Assembly (NCBI GenBank): GCA_016721005.1 | Contig: JADKJM010000004.1 | Coordinates: 372,001 to 436,000, forward strand | DNA: 64,000 nt | Direction: 5' to 3' | Origin: Flavobacteriales bacterium | Lineage (GTDB): Bacteria; Bacteroidota; Bacteroidia; Flavobacteriales_F; PHOS-HE28 | In this document: one piece after another, positions 1-8,263 of the stretch | How the letters are laid out: every line of letters starts with the position of its first letter | Numbering within the stretch: position 1 is the first letter of the stretch | The notes under the pieces: generated by a model | The model's input: the letters and a program-made list of their open reading frames with translations, nothing else | Databases searched by the model: none | What the model was told of the DNA's origin: nothing | Position numbers and translations under genes: made by a program

Positions 1-512
1 CGGTGATGCCCGCGGTTGTGCTCAATGATGAAGTGCATGTACAAGCTCGTCAGCAGCAACGCCCGCCCGAGGTCGCGCTCCCACCGCTTCGCGCGGTGCC
101 CGAGTTCATGCGCCACGTTGATGCCGTAGATCCCGCACAGGATCCCCATGCTCGCCACGCGCCCGGCCACCTCCCACGCGCTCAACCCCACCTCGCTCAC
201 TTGGAACAGGAAGAGTACGAGGACTCCCCACTGCAGCGGCACCAGCACATACAGCAAGGCATCGAAGAGCGGATCGGCCAGCGCCGCGCGTTCCTCTTCG
301 TCGTTCAGGTTGTCCGGCGGGTGCGGCAGCAGGGCCTCCAGCAGCGGCACCAGAAGGAACGCGTGCAGCGGCAGCGCCCACGTCCACCAGCCATGACCCA
401 GCAACCCCACAATGCCCCACGCCGGTGCCACGAAGGTGATCAGGTAGCGCAGCGCCCGGAACCGGATGCGACGCCGCAGCAACGGATCGAGGACGGGGGA
501 GGGGAACTCCAT
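1..512 (-). CDS. alkB: Alkane 1-monooxygenase (AlkB-like), 5' part, runs off the left edge
   Basis: This is the N-terminal 170 residues of a membrane-bound non-haem di-iron hydroxylase; the rest lies outside the window. Starting from the ATG at 512 (MEFPSPVLDPLLRRR) it shows hydrophobic segments around residues 20-60 and 90-125. The first histidine box, HELGHR, follows, and then the second box, EHNRGHH, which ends at the window edge. The pairing of HELGH and EHNRGHH is characteristic of the AlkB/xylene monooxygenase family, which hydroxylates terminal carbons of alkanes using rubredoxin electrons. The third box (NxQRHxxHH) cannot be seen. A fatty-acid desaturase is less likely because desaturases do not carry EHNRGHH. 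Substrate range is unknown. The frame is open throughout. Confidence 0.85.
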   Translation of the reverse strand, partial: MEFPSPVLDPLLRRRIRFRALRYLITFVAPAWGIVGLLGHGWWTWALPLHAFLLVPLLEALLPHPPDNLNDEEERAALADPLFDALLYVLVPLQWGVLVLFLFQVSEVGLSAWEVAGRVASMGILCGIYGINVAHELGHRAKRWERDLGRALLLTSLYMHFIIEHNRGHH

Positions 513-579
513 CTTCTCAAAAGTAGGGGGTGGCTCGGCGCGGAGCAGAACGTTCGACAGGACGACCGTGAACGGTGCG

Positions 580-973
580 GGATGTCGCAAACGATGCTTT
601 GCGTGGCGCGAACGCCGCTCGAGTTGGTGCGATCAACGCTCAACCTCGAACAATTGACGATTGACCTCGTGCGATCGCGTCTCGAGTTCGCGCAACCCGC
701 GCTCGAGTCCAGTACGATCCACGCTCGAGTTGGTGCGAACGGTGCTTGAGTTGGTGCGATCAGCGCTCGAGTTGGTACGAACGGCGCTTGAGTTGGTGCG
801 ATCAGCACTTGACCTGATGCGAACGGCGCTTGAGTTGATGCAAGAGCGGCTCAACATGGCGCAAACGCCGCTTGACCTCGTGCGATCGATGCTCCACTTG
901 GAACAGACGCGGCACGAGTTGAAGCAAAGGGCGCTCAACCTGGAGCAAAAGGTGGTTGAGTTGGCGCAAACGA
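580..973. repeat. Degenerate 21-bp tandem array (array 1)
   Basis: About 19 diverged copies of a 21-bp unit run through this stretch, with the core CTCGAGTTGGTGCGATC alternating with a GCGAACGG version. Because 21 is a multiple of three, the plus strand reads as heptads such as LELVRSA, LELVRTA, LDLMRTA and LHLEQTR. One 22-bp unit near 712 shifts the phase, so no single reading frame crosses the array and no convincing start is present. The array resumes for about one unit to the right of the insertion sequence (2296-2322), which shows that the element landed inside it. It is probably a minisatellite rather than a gene. Compare the second array at 46396-47248, which has the same period. Confidence 0.75.
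966..973. repeat. Target-site duplication, left copy (8 bp)
   Basis: The sequence GCAAACGA immediately left of the insertion sequence is repeated exactly at 2296-2303 on its right. An 8-bp duplication fits the 8-9 bp made by IS256-family transposases. Confidence 0.85.
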
Positions 974-2295
974 GAGACTGTTAATCTAAGTGTGTCAATC
1001 GGTCTTTGAAGAGTATCTCGATGCTCAAGTATATGGTGCGCCAGTTGAGCAGGGGGTTGGCCCATTGCTCGTTGGCGATGCGTTGCTGCACCAGGTATAG
1101 GAGCTTGAGCAATGCCTTGTCGCCATCGAAGACGCGCTTGGTCTTGGTGACCTTGCGGAGTTGGGCGTGGTAACCCTCGATGATATAGGCGAAGCCGGGT
1201 GGTGTACATCATGCGGCGGATGGGTTCGGGGTAGCGCAGGAAGCTGCTCAGGCGGGGCCAGTTGCTGCGCCAACTCTCCACCACGCGCGGGTAGCGCTTT
1301 TCCTAGGCTATGGCGAAGGTCTCCAGTGCTGCTTCGGCCTCTTGCATATTGGGCGCCTTGTAGATCGTGCGCATGCTTACCACCAGTTCCTGATCTCCTT
1401 GTAGCTCACATGGCGCATGGAGTTGCGCACCTGGTGCACGATGCAGCCCTGCACATCGGTACGAGGGTAGATCGCCTCGATCGCTTCGGGGAAGCCCTTG
1501 AGGTTATCCGTGCAGCTGATCAGGATATCCTGCACGCCTCGTTGCTGTAGATCGCTGAGCACGCCCAGCCAGAAGCGCGCGCCCTCGGTCTCTTCGATGT
1601 ACGTGCCCAGTACGTCCTTGCGCCCTTGCATGTCCACGCCCAGCACAGTGTACAGCACGGTTGTGGACAGATCCTCGTGCTGATCTTGAAGAAGGCTGCG
1701 TCCATCCACACCAGCACGTACAGGCGGTCCAAGGGGCGGCTCTCGCCCGCAGGTCTTCCACCACCAACTCGGTCACGGCGTTGATCGTGGCCTCGTTGGT
1801 CTCCACACCATAGATCTCCCGCAGGTGGCGGCTGATGTCCCGGTAGCTCATACCTAGGCTGTACAGTCCTAGGATCTTCTGGTCCAGCTCCGCGTTCAGC
1901 ACGCGCTGTCGCTTGCCCACCAACTGCGGCTCGAAGGTGCCCGCCCGATCACGCGGGGTGGCGATGTCCACCTCGCCAACACTGGTCTTCAAGCGCTTGG
2001 CCGTGTATCCGTTGCGCCGGTTGCTCGTCTCTGCGGGCTGTGCAAGATGTGCTTGCACCTCACCGCTCAGGCTGGCCTGTACGATCCGCTGGACCATCGC
2101 GCTCAACACGCCATCCGCGCCCAGCAAAGGCTTGCCAGCATACAAACCCTTAACAGCCTCTTGCTCGTAGGCCGTCAACTCCACATCGTGCTTGCCCTTC
2201 CGGGGCTTCCTTGTCCTTGGTGTTTTCATCATCGGTGTCTGGTTGGTTGAAGAAAATCATTCGAACCCAATTGACACACTTATCCTAACAGTCTC
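974..2295 (-). mobile_element. IS256-family insertion sequence, 1322 bp, with decayed transposase
   Basis: The element is bounded by imperfect terminal inverted repeats of 29 bp (974-1002 and 2267-2295; about 25 of 29 positions match), both beginning GAGACTGTTA and sharing TAAGTGTGTCAAT. It is flanked by an exact 8-bp duplication, GCAAACGA. The length and the mutator-type transposase inside agree with the IS256 family. Well-kept ends plus an exact target duplication show a genuine transposition into the 21-bp array. The broken transposase means the copy can move only if another element supplies the enzyme. Confidence 0.9.
981..2232 (-). pseudogene. IS256-family (mutator-type) transposase, multiply frameshifted
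   Basis: Translated on the minus strand from the ATG at 2232 this begins MMKTPRTRKPRKGKHDVE and continues with the family hallmarks NRRNGYTAKRLKT and GMSYRDISRHLREIYGVE. The DDE catalytic region is recognisable only by moving between frames: VLVWMDAAFF in one, YTVLGVDMQGRKDVLG and CTDNLKGFPEAI in another. Breaks occur near 1755, near 1690, near 1385 (RN then LVVSMRTIYKAP) and near 1205. An in-frame TAG near 1302 replaces a codon shortly before EKRYPRVVESWR. The natural C-terminus (ILFKDRLTHLD) still ends at a stop at 981. Without catalytic continuity the protein cannot be made. Confidence 0.9.
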
Positions 2296-2303
2296 GCAAA
2301 CGA
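2296..2303. repeat. Target-site duplication, right copy (8 bp)
   Basis: GCAAACGA is an exact copy of 966-973. The following bases, ATGCTGGAGTTGG, continue the interrupted 21-bp array. Confidence 0.85.
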
Positions 2304-2320
2304 TGCTGGAGTTGGGACAA

Positions 2321-2700
2321 AGCCCTCACCCCCGGCCCCTCTCCCAAGGAGAGGGGTGGAATGCGCCTCACCTCGGGCCGAAGAGGTTGCTTCGCTACGC
2401 AATGACGGTGGAATGCACCTCACCCCCGGCCCCTCTCCCAAGGAGAGGGGAGGAATGCGCCTCACCTCGGCCCCTCTCGGGTTGCGTCGCTTCGCTCGCA
2501 ATGACGGAGGGGGAATGCACCTCACCCCCGGCCCCTCTCCCAAGGAGAGGGGAGGAATGCCGTGCTGTGACAGTTATCAGGAACGAGTGGAGGTGGACGG
2601 GGTTGACGGGGTTGCGTCGCTTCGCTCGCAATGACAGAGGATCGTGGTGGCTGCGCGTGACGAGGTTGCTTCGCTCCGCTCGCAACGACAGGGCTGCACG
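2321..2700. repeat. Cluster of dispersed hairpin repeats in a gene-free stretch
   Basis: Three near-identical copies of a repeat with perfect 9-bp arms CCCCTCTCC/GGAGAGGGG around a CAA loop lie at 2336-2356, 2430-2450 and 2532-2552. Each is preceded by CTCACCCCCGG and spaced about 95-100 bp. Between and after them are copies of a second motif, TTGCNTCGCTTCGCTCGCAATGAC and variants (about 2390, 2485, 2615, 2670). Both motifs resemble widespread bacterial intergenic repeats that translate spuriously as LTPGPSPKERG and SLRAKRSN-type peptides. No gene is supported between 2296 and 2850. Confidence 0.75.
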
Positions 2701-2850
2701 CTGCGCCGCAGCTTTGTTAAAAGGTACCGCTGTTGGGATAGGGAACCTTGGATATACTGATCGGCAGAGTGATCGCGTTGTATAGGCAGACCGCAGCCTG
2801 AGCGCATGGATACCCCAAGACCGGGACGCGGATAACGAAAACGAAGTGTC

Positions 2851-3534
2851 ATGAATCAGTTCCAAGAAAACAGGCTTTCGATGTTCTATGTGGTGCAACG
2901 CACGATGGACGAGAACAATGCGATCTGGGTGGGTACGGCCGCGATCGTGGCGGCGAAGACCGCGTTCGATGGGAAGATCAAGTCGTTGGAGGATGTGCTG
3001 GAGATCCAGTTGCGTGATATCCGGGGTCACGCCAAGGATAAGGTGAACGCGGAGGAGGCGATGATCGAACTGACGTTGGATGTGGCGGGCAAGGTGATGT
3101 CGTACGCCGTGGCGAGCAACAACGAGGCGCTGGCCGAGGCGATGAACATCAGTCCTTCCGAGCTACGCCGGTACCGCGACAGCGTGGTAGCTCAACGCTG
3201 CCAAGGTGTGCATGATGCCGCGACTGCGGAGTTGGCGAGCTTGGTGGGCTACGATGTGGATGCCGCCAAGTTGACGGCGTTGCAGGCGTTGATCGATGGG
3301 TACCTCGCGCAGAACACGGCGCCGCGGGTGGCGCTCACGGGGCGGAAGAACGCGACGGCGGAGATGGCGCTGCTGGTGGAGGACACGTTGGAGCTGCTGC
3401 ACCGGCGGATGGACCCGCTGATGCAGGGGTACGCGATCACGGAACCGGTCTTCTTCCGGTTGTACACCGATGCGCGGATCGTGGTGGATCTGCGGGGTGG
3501 GTCGGAACCCGAGCCGCCGCCGCCGACGCCGTAG
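2851..3534 (+). CDS. Conserved hypothetical protein, 227 aa
   Basis: A soluble, mostly helical protein of 227 residues without signal peptide or membrane segment. The pattern of an N-terminal alanine-rich helical region (WVGTAAIVAAKTAF), a central ELTLDVAGKVMSYAVASNNEAL segment, an RKNATAEMALLVEDTLELL segment and a C-terminal FFRLYTDARIVVDLRGG followed by a short Pro/Glu tail matches a hypothetical family I recall as scattered through Bacteroidota genomes, often beside mobile elements. No function is known to me. It sits alone between the repeat cluster and a T9SS gene. Codon use is typical of the window and the frame is intact. Confidence 0.7.
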   Translation: MNQFQENRLSMFYVVQRTMDENNAIWVGTAAIVAAKTAFDGKIKSLEDVLEIQLRDIRGHAKDKVNAEEAMIELTLDVAGKVMSYAVASNNEALAEAMNISPSELRRYRDSVVAQRCQGVHDAATAELASLVGYDVDAAKLTALQALIDGYLAQNTAPRVALTGRKNATAEMALLVEDTLELLHRRMDPLMQGYAITEPVFFRLYTDARIVVDLRGGSEPEPPPPTP

Positions 3535-3753
3535 GGTTGGCAGTGTGGCACGCGATACCCGCCAAGGGATCGTGTGCGACGGGGCCTTCAGGCCGCAACG
3601 CAACACCACTTGATACACCGCCTCGGTCTCCCGGTTCGTAGACCGGGATGACAAGCCGGGGCGGTGTTGTTCGGGAGGTCCGGACCCGGAACTACCTTTC
3701 CGGAGGTTCACATGCCGAGTGAACAGGACGAAGCTCATCGCCACACCTGTTGA

Positions 3754-5499
3754 ATGACCATGAATACCACTTCTGCTTCGCGCCACAGGGTCCGCACTTG
3801 CCACGCACAAGTCCAACGCGCGTGCGAGACCAACTGCGGAGGTTTTCTTCAAGGGTGGCGATCGGCGAACACCCTGCGCGGGTCTAAATTCCTTATCCCG
3901 TGGTTGTTTGCCATGACCTGTGCAAGCTTACAGGCCCAGCCCACATTTGAGAAGTTGTGGCTGTGCGTAGGCTCTTATCCATTGGCGATGACCGAATTGG
4001 CGAGCGGTAATGTGCTCCTGAATTACCAGTGGAGCAGGGGTGCATCGGTATTCGATCCCAACGGGAACTTAGTGCAAAGCTCGCATTACTGGAACGCCCA
4101 GCTAGGCGGGCCTTTAGCGATCCGTCAACGATCTGCCAACGAATTCTACTTTGCCACTTGGTTCATCACTCCCGACTCCTGCTATGCCTTTTTCAATCAG
4201 CAGTATCCGGCCATTGGCCGCATGGATTCGTTGGGCCGTGTGCAGGAGGTGCATTATTACGTAATGAGCACGCAAGGCTGTGAGAACTATCCTAGGGACC
4301 TGGAGGTGACCAACGATGGGGGCGTGATCCTATGGGGGCGGGACAAGAACTTCTTCGCACTGCGAACGGATGAGAACGGCACACCCACTTGGGCAAAGTA
4401 TTTCGGCTATAACATCGGCTTCCAGATCTACGGTCACAGCGGCAGCTTCGAGTTCATCCGGGAACTACCGGGTGGTGATCTGCTGGCGGGGATCAACATG
4501 GACACCGCCGGGGTGGTAGTGGCCCGCATGGATGCGGGTGGCAACTTCCTCTGGTGCAAGAGCTATATCCGCCCAGGCGGAATGGTACACGATTGCCTGA
4601 TCGAATCCGACGATTCGTTTATCATCACAGGTGCCACGGACACCATCGCTTCCACGAATTCGCTCATTCCCCTGCCACCGGACTATCACCCCAAACTCTT
4701 CATGATGAAATTGGACGGTGGAGGGGATGTACAATGGTGCAAGGGGTATGATAGCGCGCCGAACTTCTGGTATTCACGCGATGCGTCACGCATCGTCCGG
4801 GCACAAGACGGCAATTTCATGGTGCTGGCCGATCTTGGGGTGCAGGGGTACAATCTTGAGTATCGCCCTTTCCTGATGAAGACCGATGTGAACGGGGATA
4901 CCTTGTGGACACGCTCGATGGGACGAAACGGATATCGGTATGACACCGCTGACCTTCTACCCTATTCCGATGGCGGCTTCATTTACAATGGAGGCATGGT
5001 CGGCGATGTTGGGGCATGGAGCGGGGCCGGATACATTTTCAAAACGGATTCGCTCGGCCATTTGCCATGCTACGAACGCCGGCACCCCATCACCATCACC
5101 GACCTATTCCCTATGGACAGCAGCTTCACGCTCACTTCCACAGATGGGGCCACGATGTATGAGGTTCCGGTTACGGATACCTCCTATGCACCCATTGTGG
5201 TGTATGACGGCTGCACCTTCACCACGGGCCTGAATGATATGCAAGTACGCAAGGGGCAGCACATGCAAGTCCGCCCCAACCCGAACACCGGCCATTTCAC
5301 CATCGCGTTCCAGGACCCGCTGATGGCCGAGACCTACTACAGCGTGTACGATGCCCTGGGCAAGTTGCTCTACCAGCGCCCGCTGGCCCCCGGCAAGACC
5401 ACGGAGGAGGTGGATCTTTCGCGCTTCGGCGCGGGCACGTATGTGATCCGGTGTACGGACCCCGGTGGGGTGAGCTATGAGCGGGTGGTGGTGGAGTAG
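3754..5499 (+). CDS. Secreted T9SS sorting-domain protein with beta-propeller-like repeats
   Basis: The body contains repeated blocks with Gly-Asp-Asn and W-x-K elements (for example DLEVTNDGGVILWGRD, ELPGGDLLAGINMD, ESDDSFIITGATD, MKTDVNGDTLWTRSMG) resembling the short beta-strand repeats of secreted Bacteroidota propellers. The last 85 residues (VRPNPNTGHFTIAF to the end, with YDALGKLLYQRPL and GTYVIRC) form a type A T9SS C-terminal sorting domain, so export to the surface is expected. The start is doubtful. The hydrophobic signal FLIPWLFAMTCASLQAQ begins about 50 codons after the first ATG, so the real start is probably near 3880, perhaps at a non-ATG codon. The function of the mature protein is unknown. 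Confidence 0.75.
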   Translation: MTMNTTSASRHRVRTCHAQVQRACETNCGGFLQGWRSANTLRGSKFLIPWLFAMTCASLQAQPTFEKLWLCVGSYPLAMTELASGNVLLNYQWSRGASVFDPNGNLVQSSHYWNAQLGGPLAIRQRSANEFYFATWFITPDSCYAFFNQQYPAIGRMDSLGRVQEVHYYVMSTQGCENYPRDLEVTNDGGVILWGRDKNFFALRTDENGTPTWAKYFGYNIGFQIYGHSGSFEFIRELPGGDLLAGINMDTAGVVVARMDAGGNFLWCKSYIRPGGMVHDCLIESDDSFIITGATDTIASTNSLIPLPPDYHPKLFMMKLDGGGDVQWCKGYDSAPNFWYSRDASRIVRAQDGNFMVLADLGVQGYNLEYRPFLMKTDVNGDTLWTRSMGRNGYRYDTADLLPYSDGGFIYNGGMVGDVGAWSGAGYIFKTDSLGHLPCYERRHPITITDLFPMDSSFTLTSTDGATMYEVPVTDTSYAPIVVYDGCTFTTGLNDMQVRKGQHMQVRPNPNTGHFTIAFQDPLMAETYYSVYDALGKLLYQRPLAPGKTTEEVDLSRFGAGTYVIRCTDPGGVSYERVVVE

Positions 5500-5819
5500 G
5501 AGGTGAAACTGGAAAGCGGAAAGCAGAAAGAGGAAACGGAAAGCGGCGCTGGACGGAGTTTTCCAACTATTGATGTGTTCGTCGAGCAGTTGGACACGCG
5601 GCACTCTGAGTAGGCCGTCAGCATAACAGCGGAGCTGCTGGTGAAGTGCCTAAGCCTGTCTTCGCTCCCCGAGCCGCCACCGTGGCACTGGCTGCGCTCA
5701 TTCACCATGTCCGGCTTGCGGAAGATCCGATAGTCTTGCAGCGTTGAAAGGGTAGAGGGCGTGGTGGGAACGCCAGCCCGATATCTTCACGCCTTCCATC
5801 CGGGTAAGAGCACTCCTCC
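5500..5819. other. Gene-free 320-bp stretch
   Basis: Apart from a purine-rich run (about 5505-5545, repeats of GGAAAGC/AGAAAG) just after the T9SS gene, I see no gene, convincing hairpin or palindrome here. It must contain the promoter of the Crp/Fnr gene, but no clear promoter hexamer pair can be pointed to. Confidence 0.5.
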
Positions 5820-6503
5820 ATGGCCAACCATTCGTTCCGCCTCAACGACCTGATAGAGCAATACTGCGCCCCGGAGTGGCGGGAGCTGATGAATGCCCGG
5901 AACACCCGGAACACCTACCGCAAGGGGGAGGCGATCTTCAAGCAAGGAGAGGTGGCGGACAAGATGTACATGATCGAGCAGGGCCGGATCAAAGTGGTGG
6001 CCAGCTATGTCGAAGGCCGGGACCGGATCGTGCGTTTGGCTGCCGATGGTGAAGTGCTCGGCCACCGCGGTATCGGCACGAACCTGATCTACACCGCCAA
6101 CGTGATCGCCCTCTCCGAGACCGAGGTCAATATCATCCCCATGTCGCTCTTCCTCAGCGTGCTCAAAGCGAACAACCTGTTCTGCTATCATTTCCTGCTC
6201 TTCTTCGTGGATGAGTTGCGCGTATTGGACCAGCAGGCCCGGGACATCCTGAACATGACCGTGACGCAGCGCGTGGTGAAGGCCCTGCGGATGAACATGG
6301 ACGCGTTCGGCTTCGATGATCGCGACAAGAAGCGGTTGGCGTTCACCATATCACGCAAGGAGATCGCGCAGATCGCGGATACGACCTATGAATCGGTGAT
6401 CCGATCGCTGGCCGAACTGCAACAGCAAGGCCTCATCGTGTTAACAGGGAAGCAGATCAGGATCCTGAAGAAGAAAGAACTTCTCGCCTTGTTGGCCGGT
6501 TGA
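5820..6503 (+). CDS. Crp/Fnr-family transcriptional regulator
   Basis: A 227-residue regulator with an N-terminal cyclic-nucleotide-binding-type beta-barrel (about 15-120; YRKGEAIFKQGEVADKMYMIEQGRIKV) and a C-terminal winged helix (about 150-220; FTISRKEIAQIADTTYESVIRSL). The cysteine cluster that binds the FNR [4Fe-4S] centre is absent: only C16 and one internal Cys are seen. A direct FNR-type oxygen sensor is therefore unlikely, and a DNR/NnrR-like or haem/NO-responsive role is possible. It converges on the nar operon. A perfect palindrome with the spacing expected of this family lies upstream of that operon (14343-14362), so it is a plausible nar activator. The link is inference. Confidence 0.85.
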   Translation: MANHSFRLNDLIEQYCAPEWRELMNARNTRNTYRKGEAIFKQGEVADKMYMIEQGRIKVVASYVEGRDRIVRLAADGEVLGHRGIGTNLIYTANVIALSETEVNIIPMSLFLSVLKANNLFCYHFLLFFVDELRVLDQQARDILNMTVTQRVVKALRMNMDAFGFDDRDKKRLAFTISRKEIAQIADTTYESVIRSLAELQQQGLIVLTGKQIRILKKKELLALLAG

Positions 6504-6605
6504 CCTGTAGGTCTAGCCAAGCGAGGCGCCATCGGGCCAACGCCCATCACCGACCACCCCGTAGCGGCGCCCCGGAATACCAAGGCCGCCTGGATCCAGC
6601 AGGGA

Positions 6606-7565
6606 TCAGTGGTTCATCCCTTTCTTTCCCGGGAAGTAGCTCCCTGAGGAACGAATGGCCTTCCGGCTCCAATTCCAGATCACCACTTGGTACCCGCGCC
6701 AGATGTAATCGATCGGCGCCACCAGGAAGTGGATGAAACGGGTGAAGGGGATGATGGCGATGATGAAGAACGCGGAGAACATGTGCATCTTCACCGTCCA
6801 TGGCAACGCGCTTACCGCAGCCACATCGGGGTTGAACGCGAAGATGGAGCGCATGTAGGGCGTGATCGCGGAGGCGAACCAGGAGGTGCCCCAGTTGTTG
6901 GCCACGGCGACGATCAGTCCGCTCAGGATCTGCACGAGCAGGACCACATACACCAACATGTCCATGCGGTTGGTCACCATCATCACCTTCCGGCTACCGA
7001 GGCGACGACGGATCAAGAGCACCAAGCCGAGCAAGGTGGCAAGACCGAAGGCGAAGGCGCTCATCTCCAGGATCAGCAGCCGCACAGGCTCCCCATTCCA
7101 AGCCAGTACGCTTCGTGGAAAGAGGAAGGCCGTCAAGTGGCCGAAGAAAAGCCACATCAGCCCGTAGTGGAAAGGTTGGCTTCCCCAGAACAGCTTCTTG
7201 CGCTCCAGGAATTCAGAGGAGAGCGAGGAGACCTGGAACCCCCGGTTGATGTACCGGTAGATCGATCCGATCAGGAAGATGAACAGGGCGATGTAAGGGA
7301 ACGCGACCAGCGTCAAGGTGTTGACGACCGCAGCACCGGAATCCCAAGCGAGTTTGAGCCCCCATGCCACCGCCACCGCCACTGCGACCATGACGAGGAA
7401 CACCAAGGCATAACTCGGTCTACGGGTCCGTGGTGCGATCCCGAGTTCGAGCATCGTTCGCTGTGCTTTCAGGTACGTGGTGATGGCCAAGTACAGCACC
7501 ACTGCCGCTACCAATAGTCCCACTGGCAGGTAATAGCTTCCTAAGTTCGCGGTGAGCATCAACAT
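6606..7565 (-). CDS. narI: Respiratory nitrate reductase gamma subunit (cytochrome b)
   Basis: NarI anchors the NarGH dimer to the membrane, oxidises quinol and carries two b haems. The 319-residue protein starts at ATG 7565, two bases after the narJ stop, and is rich in hydrophobic helices. The C-terminal half has the conserved NarI layout: HYGLMWLFFGHLTAF, the RMDML loop, and WTVKMHMFSAFFIIAIIPFTRFIHF with the paired haem-ligand histidines. It is longer than the roughly 225-residue proteobacterial form because of an N-terminal extension of about 80 residues with two extra predicted helices (YYLPVGLLVAAVVLYL and ALVFLVMVAVAVAVAWG). It is the last gene of the nar operon. Longer upstream readings overlap narJ and lack homology. 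Confidence 0.92.
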   Translation of the reverse strand: MLMLTANLGSYYLPVGLLVAAVVLYLAITTYLKAQRTMLELGIAPRTRRPSYALVFLVMVAVAVAVAWGLKLAWDSGAAVVNTLTLVAFPYIALFIFLIGSIYRYINRGFQVSSLSSEFLERKKLFWGSQPFHYGLMWLFFGHLTAFLFPRSVLAWNGEPVRLLILEMSAFAFGLATLLGLVLLIRRRLGSRKVMMVTNRMDMLVYVVLLVQILSGLIVAVANNWGTSWFASAITPYMRSIFAFNPDVAAVSALPWTVKMHMFSAFFIIAIIPFTRFIHFLVAPIDYIWRGYQVVIWNWSRKAIRSSGSYFPGKKGMNH

Positions 7566-7567
7566 GT

Positions 7568-8263
7568 TCAGGTCGTTTTGAGGGTCTTGGGATGTGGGGT
7601 ACTGCACGTTCCGCAGGTAGCAGCGCCGTGGATGAATGCTTGCGAGGCCGGGAGTTCGTTCACGTGGTTCTCGACTTCGATATGTTCGCTCAACAGGAGG
7701 GTGAGCAAGGCGTTCAGCGCGTTCCCGTACACGTTCCCGTCCTCGCAACCTTGCAGCACGATGGCGTTGTGCTTGCGCAGGAGCATCTTCTCCCGCATCG
7801 CCATGCGCGCTGTCTCGAATTCCTTGAGCATGATGCGAAGGGCCGGCATCACGATGCGCACGCAGAGCTCGTCGCGAATGGCATGGTCCTTCATCAAGGG
7901 CAACAGGGTCAGCACGTTCACCAGGTTGTCCGGTAGTTCACCTCCGCAATCGTTCTGCGCTTCGGCCTGTTCCCGCTTCATGTTCACCAGGAACTCGCCA
8001 CGTTTGTAATCCTCACCGAAGATCACATAGCCCAGATCGGGGTAGCAGATGGCTTGCACGTGGAAGGTCCGGGTATAGATCTCTTCCTGGTCGTAGATCG
8101 CGGTATTCACCACCCAAGTAGCGAAGCGCTCCAGATCGGGCACGGCCTCCGGACAGGTGGCCATCAACATGTCACGGCATGCCTGCACGGCCCCGGGCAA
8201 TTCAGGGCTCGGATACCGGAACAATCCGGCCATCAGGGCATAGCGTTCGGCTTGCATGATCAC
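7568..8263 (-). CDS. narJ: Nitrate reductase molybdenum cofactor assembly chaperone
   Basis: NarJ (231 aa) belongs to the TorD/DmsD chaperone family. It is a soluble all-helical protein that binds apo-NarG and allows molybdenum cofactor and FS0 cluster insertion before membrane docking. It shows the family's N-terminal RYPSPELP segment, the central YDQEEIYTRTFHVQ and LGYVIFGEDYKRGEFLVNMK, and PDNLVNVLTLLPLM. It overlaps the end of narH by four bases and is followed two bases later by narI, which indicates translational coupling. The C-terminus carries two Cys (CGTC). Assignment rests on the motifs and the invariant narGHJI order. Confidence 0.92.
   Translation of the reverse strand: MIMQAERYALMAGLFRYPSPELPGAVQACRDMLMATCPEAVPDLERFATWVVNTAIYDQEEIYTRTFHVQAICYPDLGYVIFGEDYKRGEFLVNMKREQAEAQNDCGGELPDNLVNVLTLLPLMKDHAIRDELCVRIVMPALRIMLKEFETARMAMREKMLLRKHNAIVLQGCEDGNVYGNALNALLTLLLSEHIEVENHVNELPASQAFIHGAATCGTCSTPHPKTLKTT

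Noticed and set aside
580..984. Heptad-repeat coiled-coil protein on the plus strand (LELVRSA repeats)
   Set aside because: The phase shift near 712, lack of a convincing start, and the IS target duplication cutting the array all favour a non-coding minisatellite.
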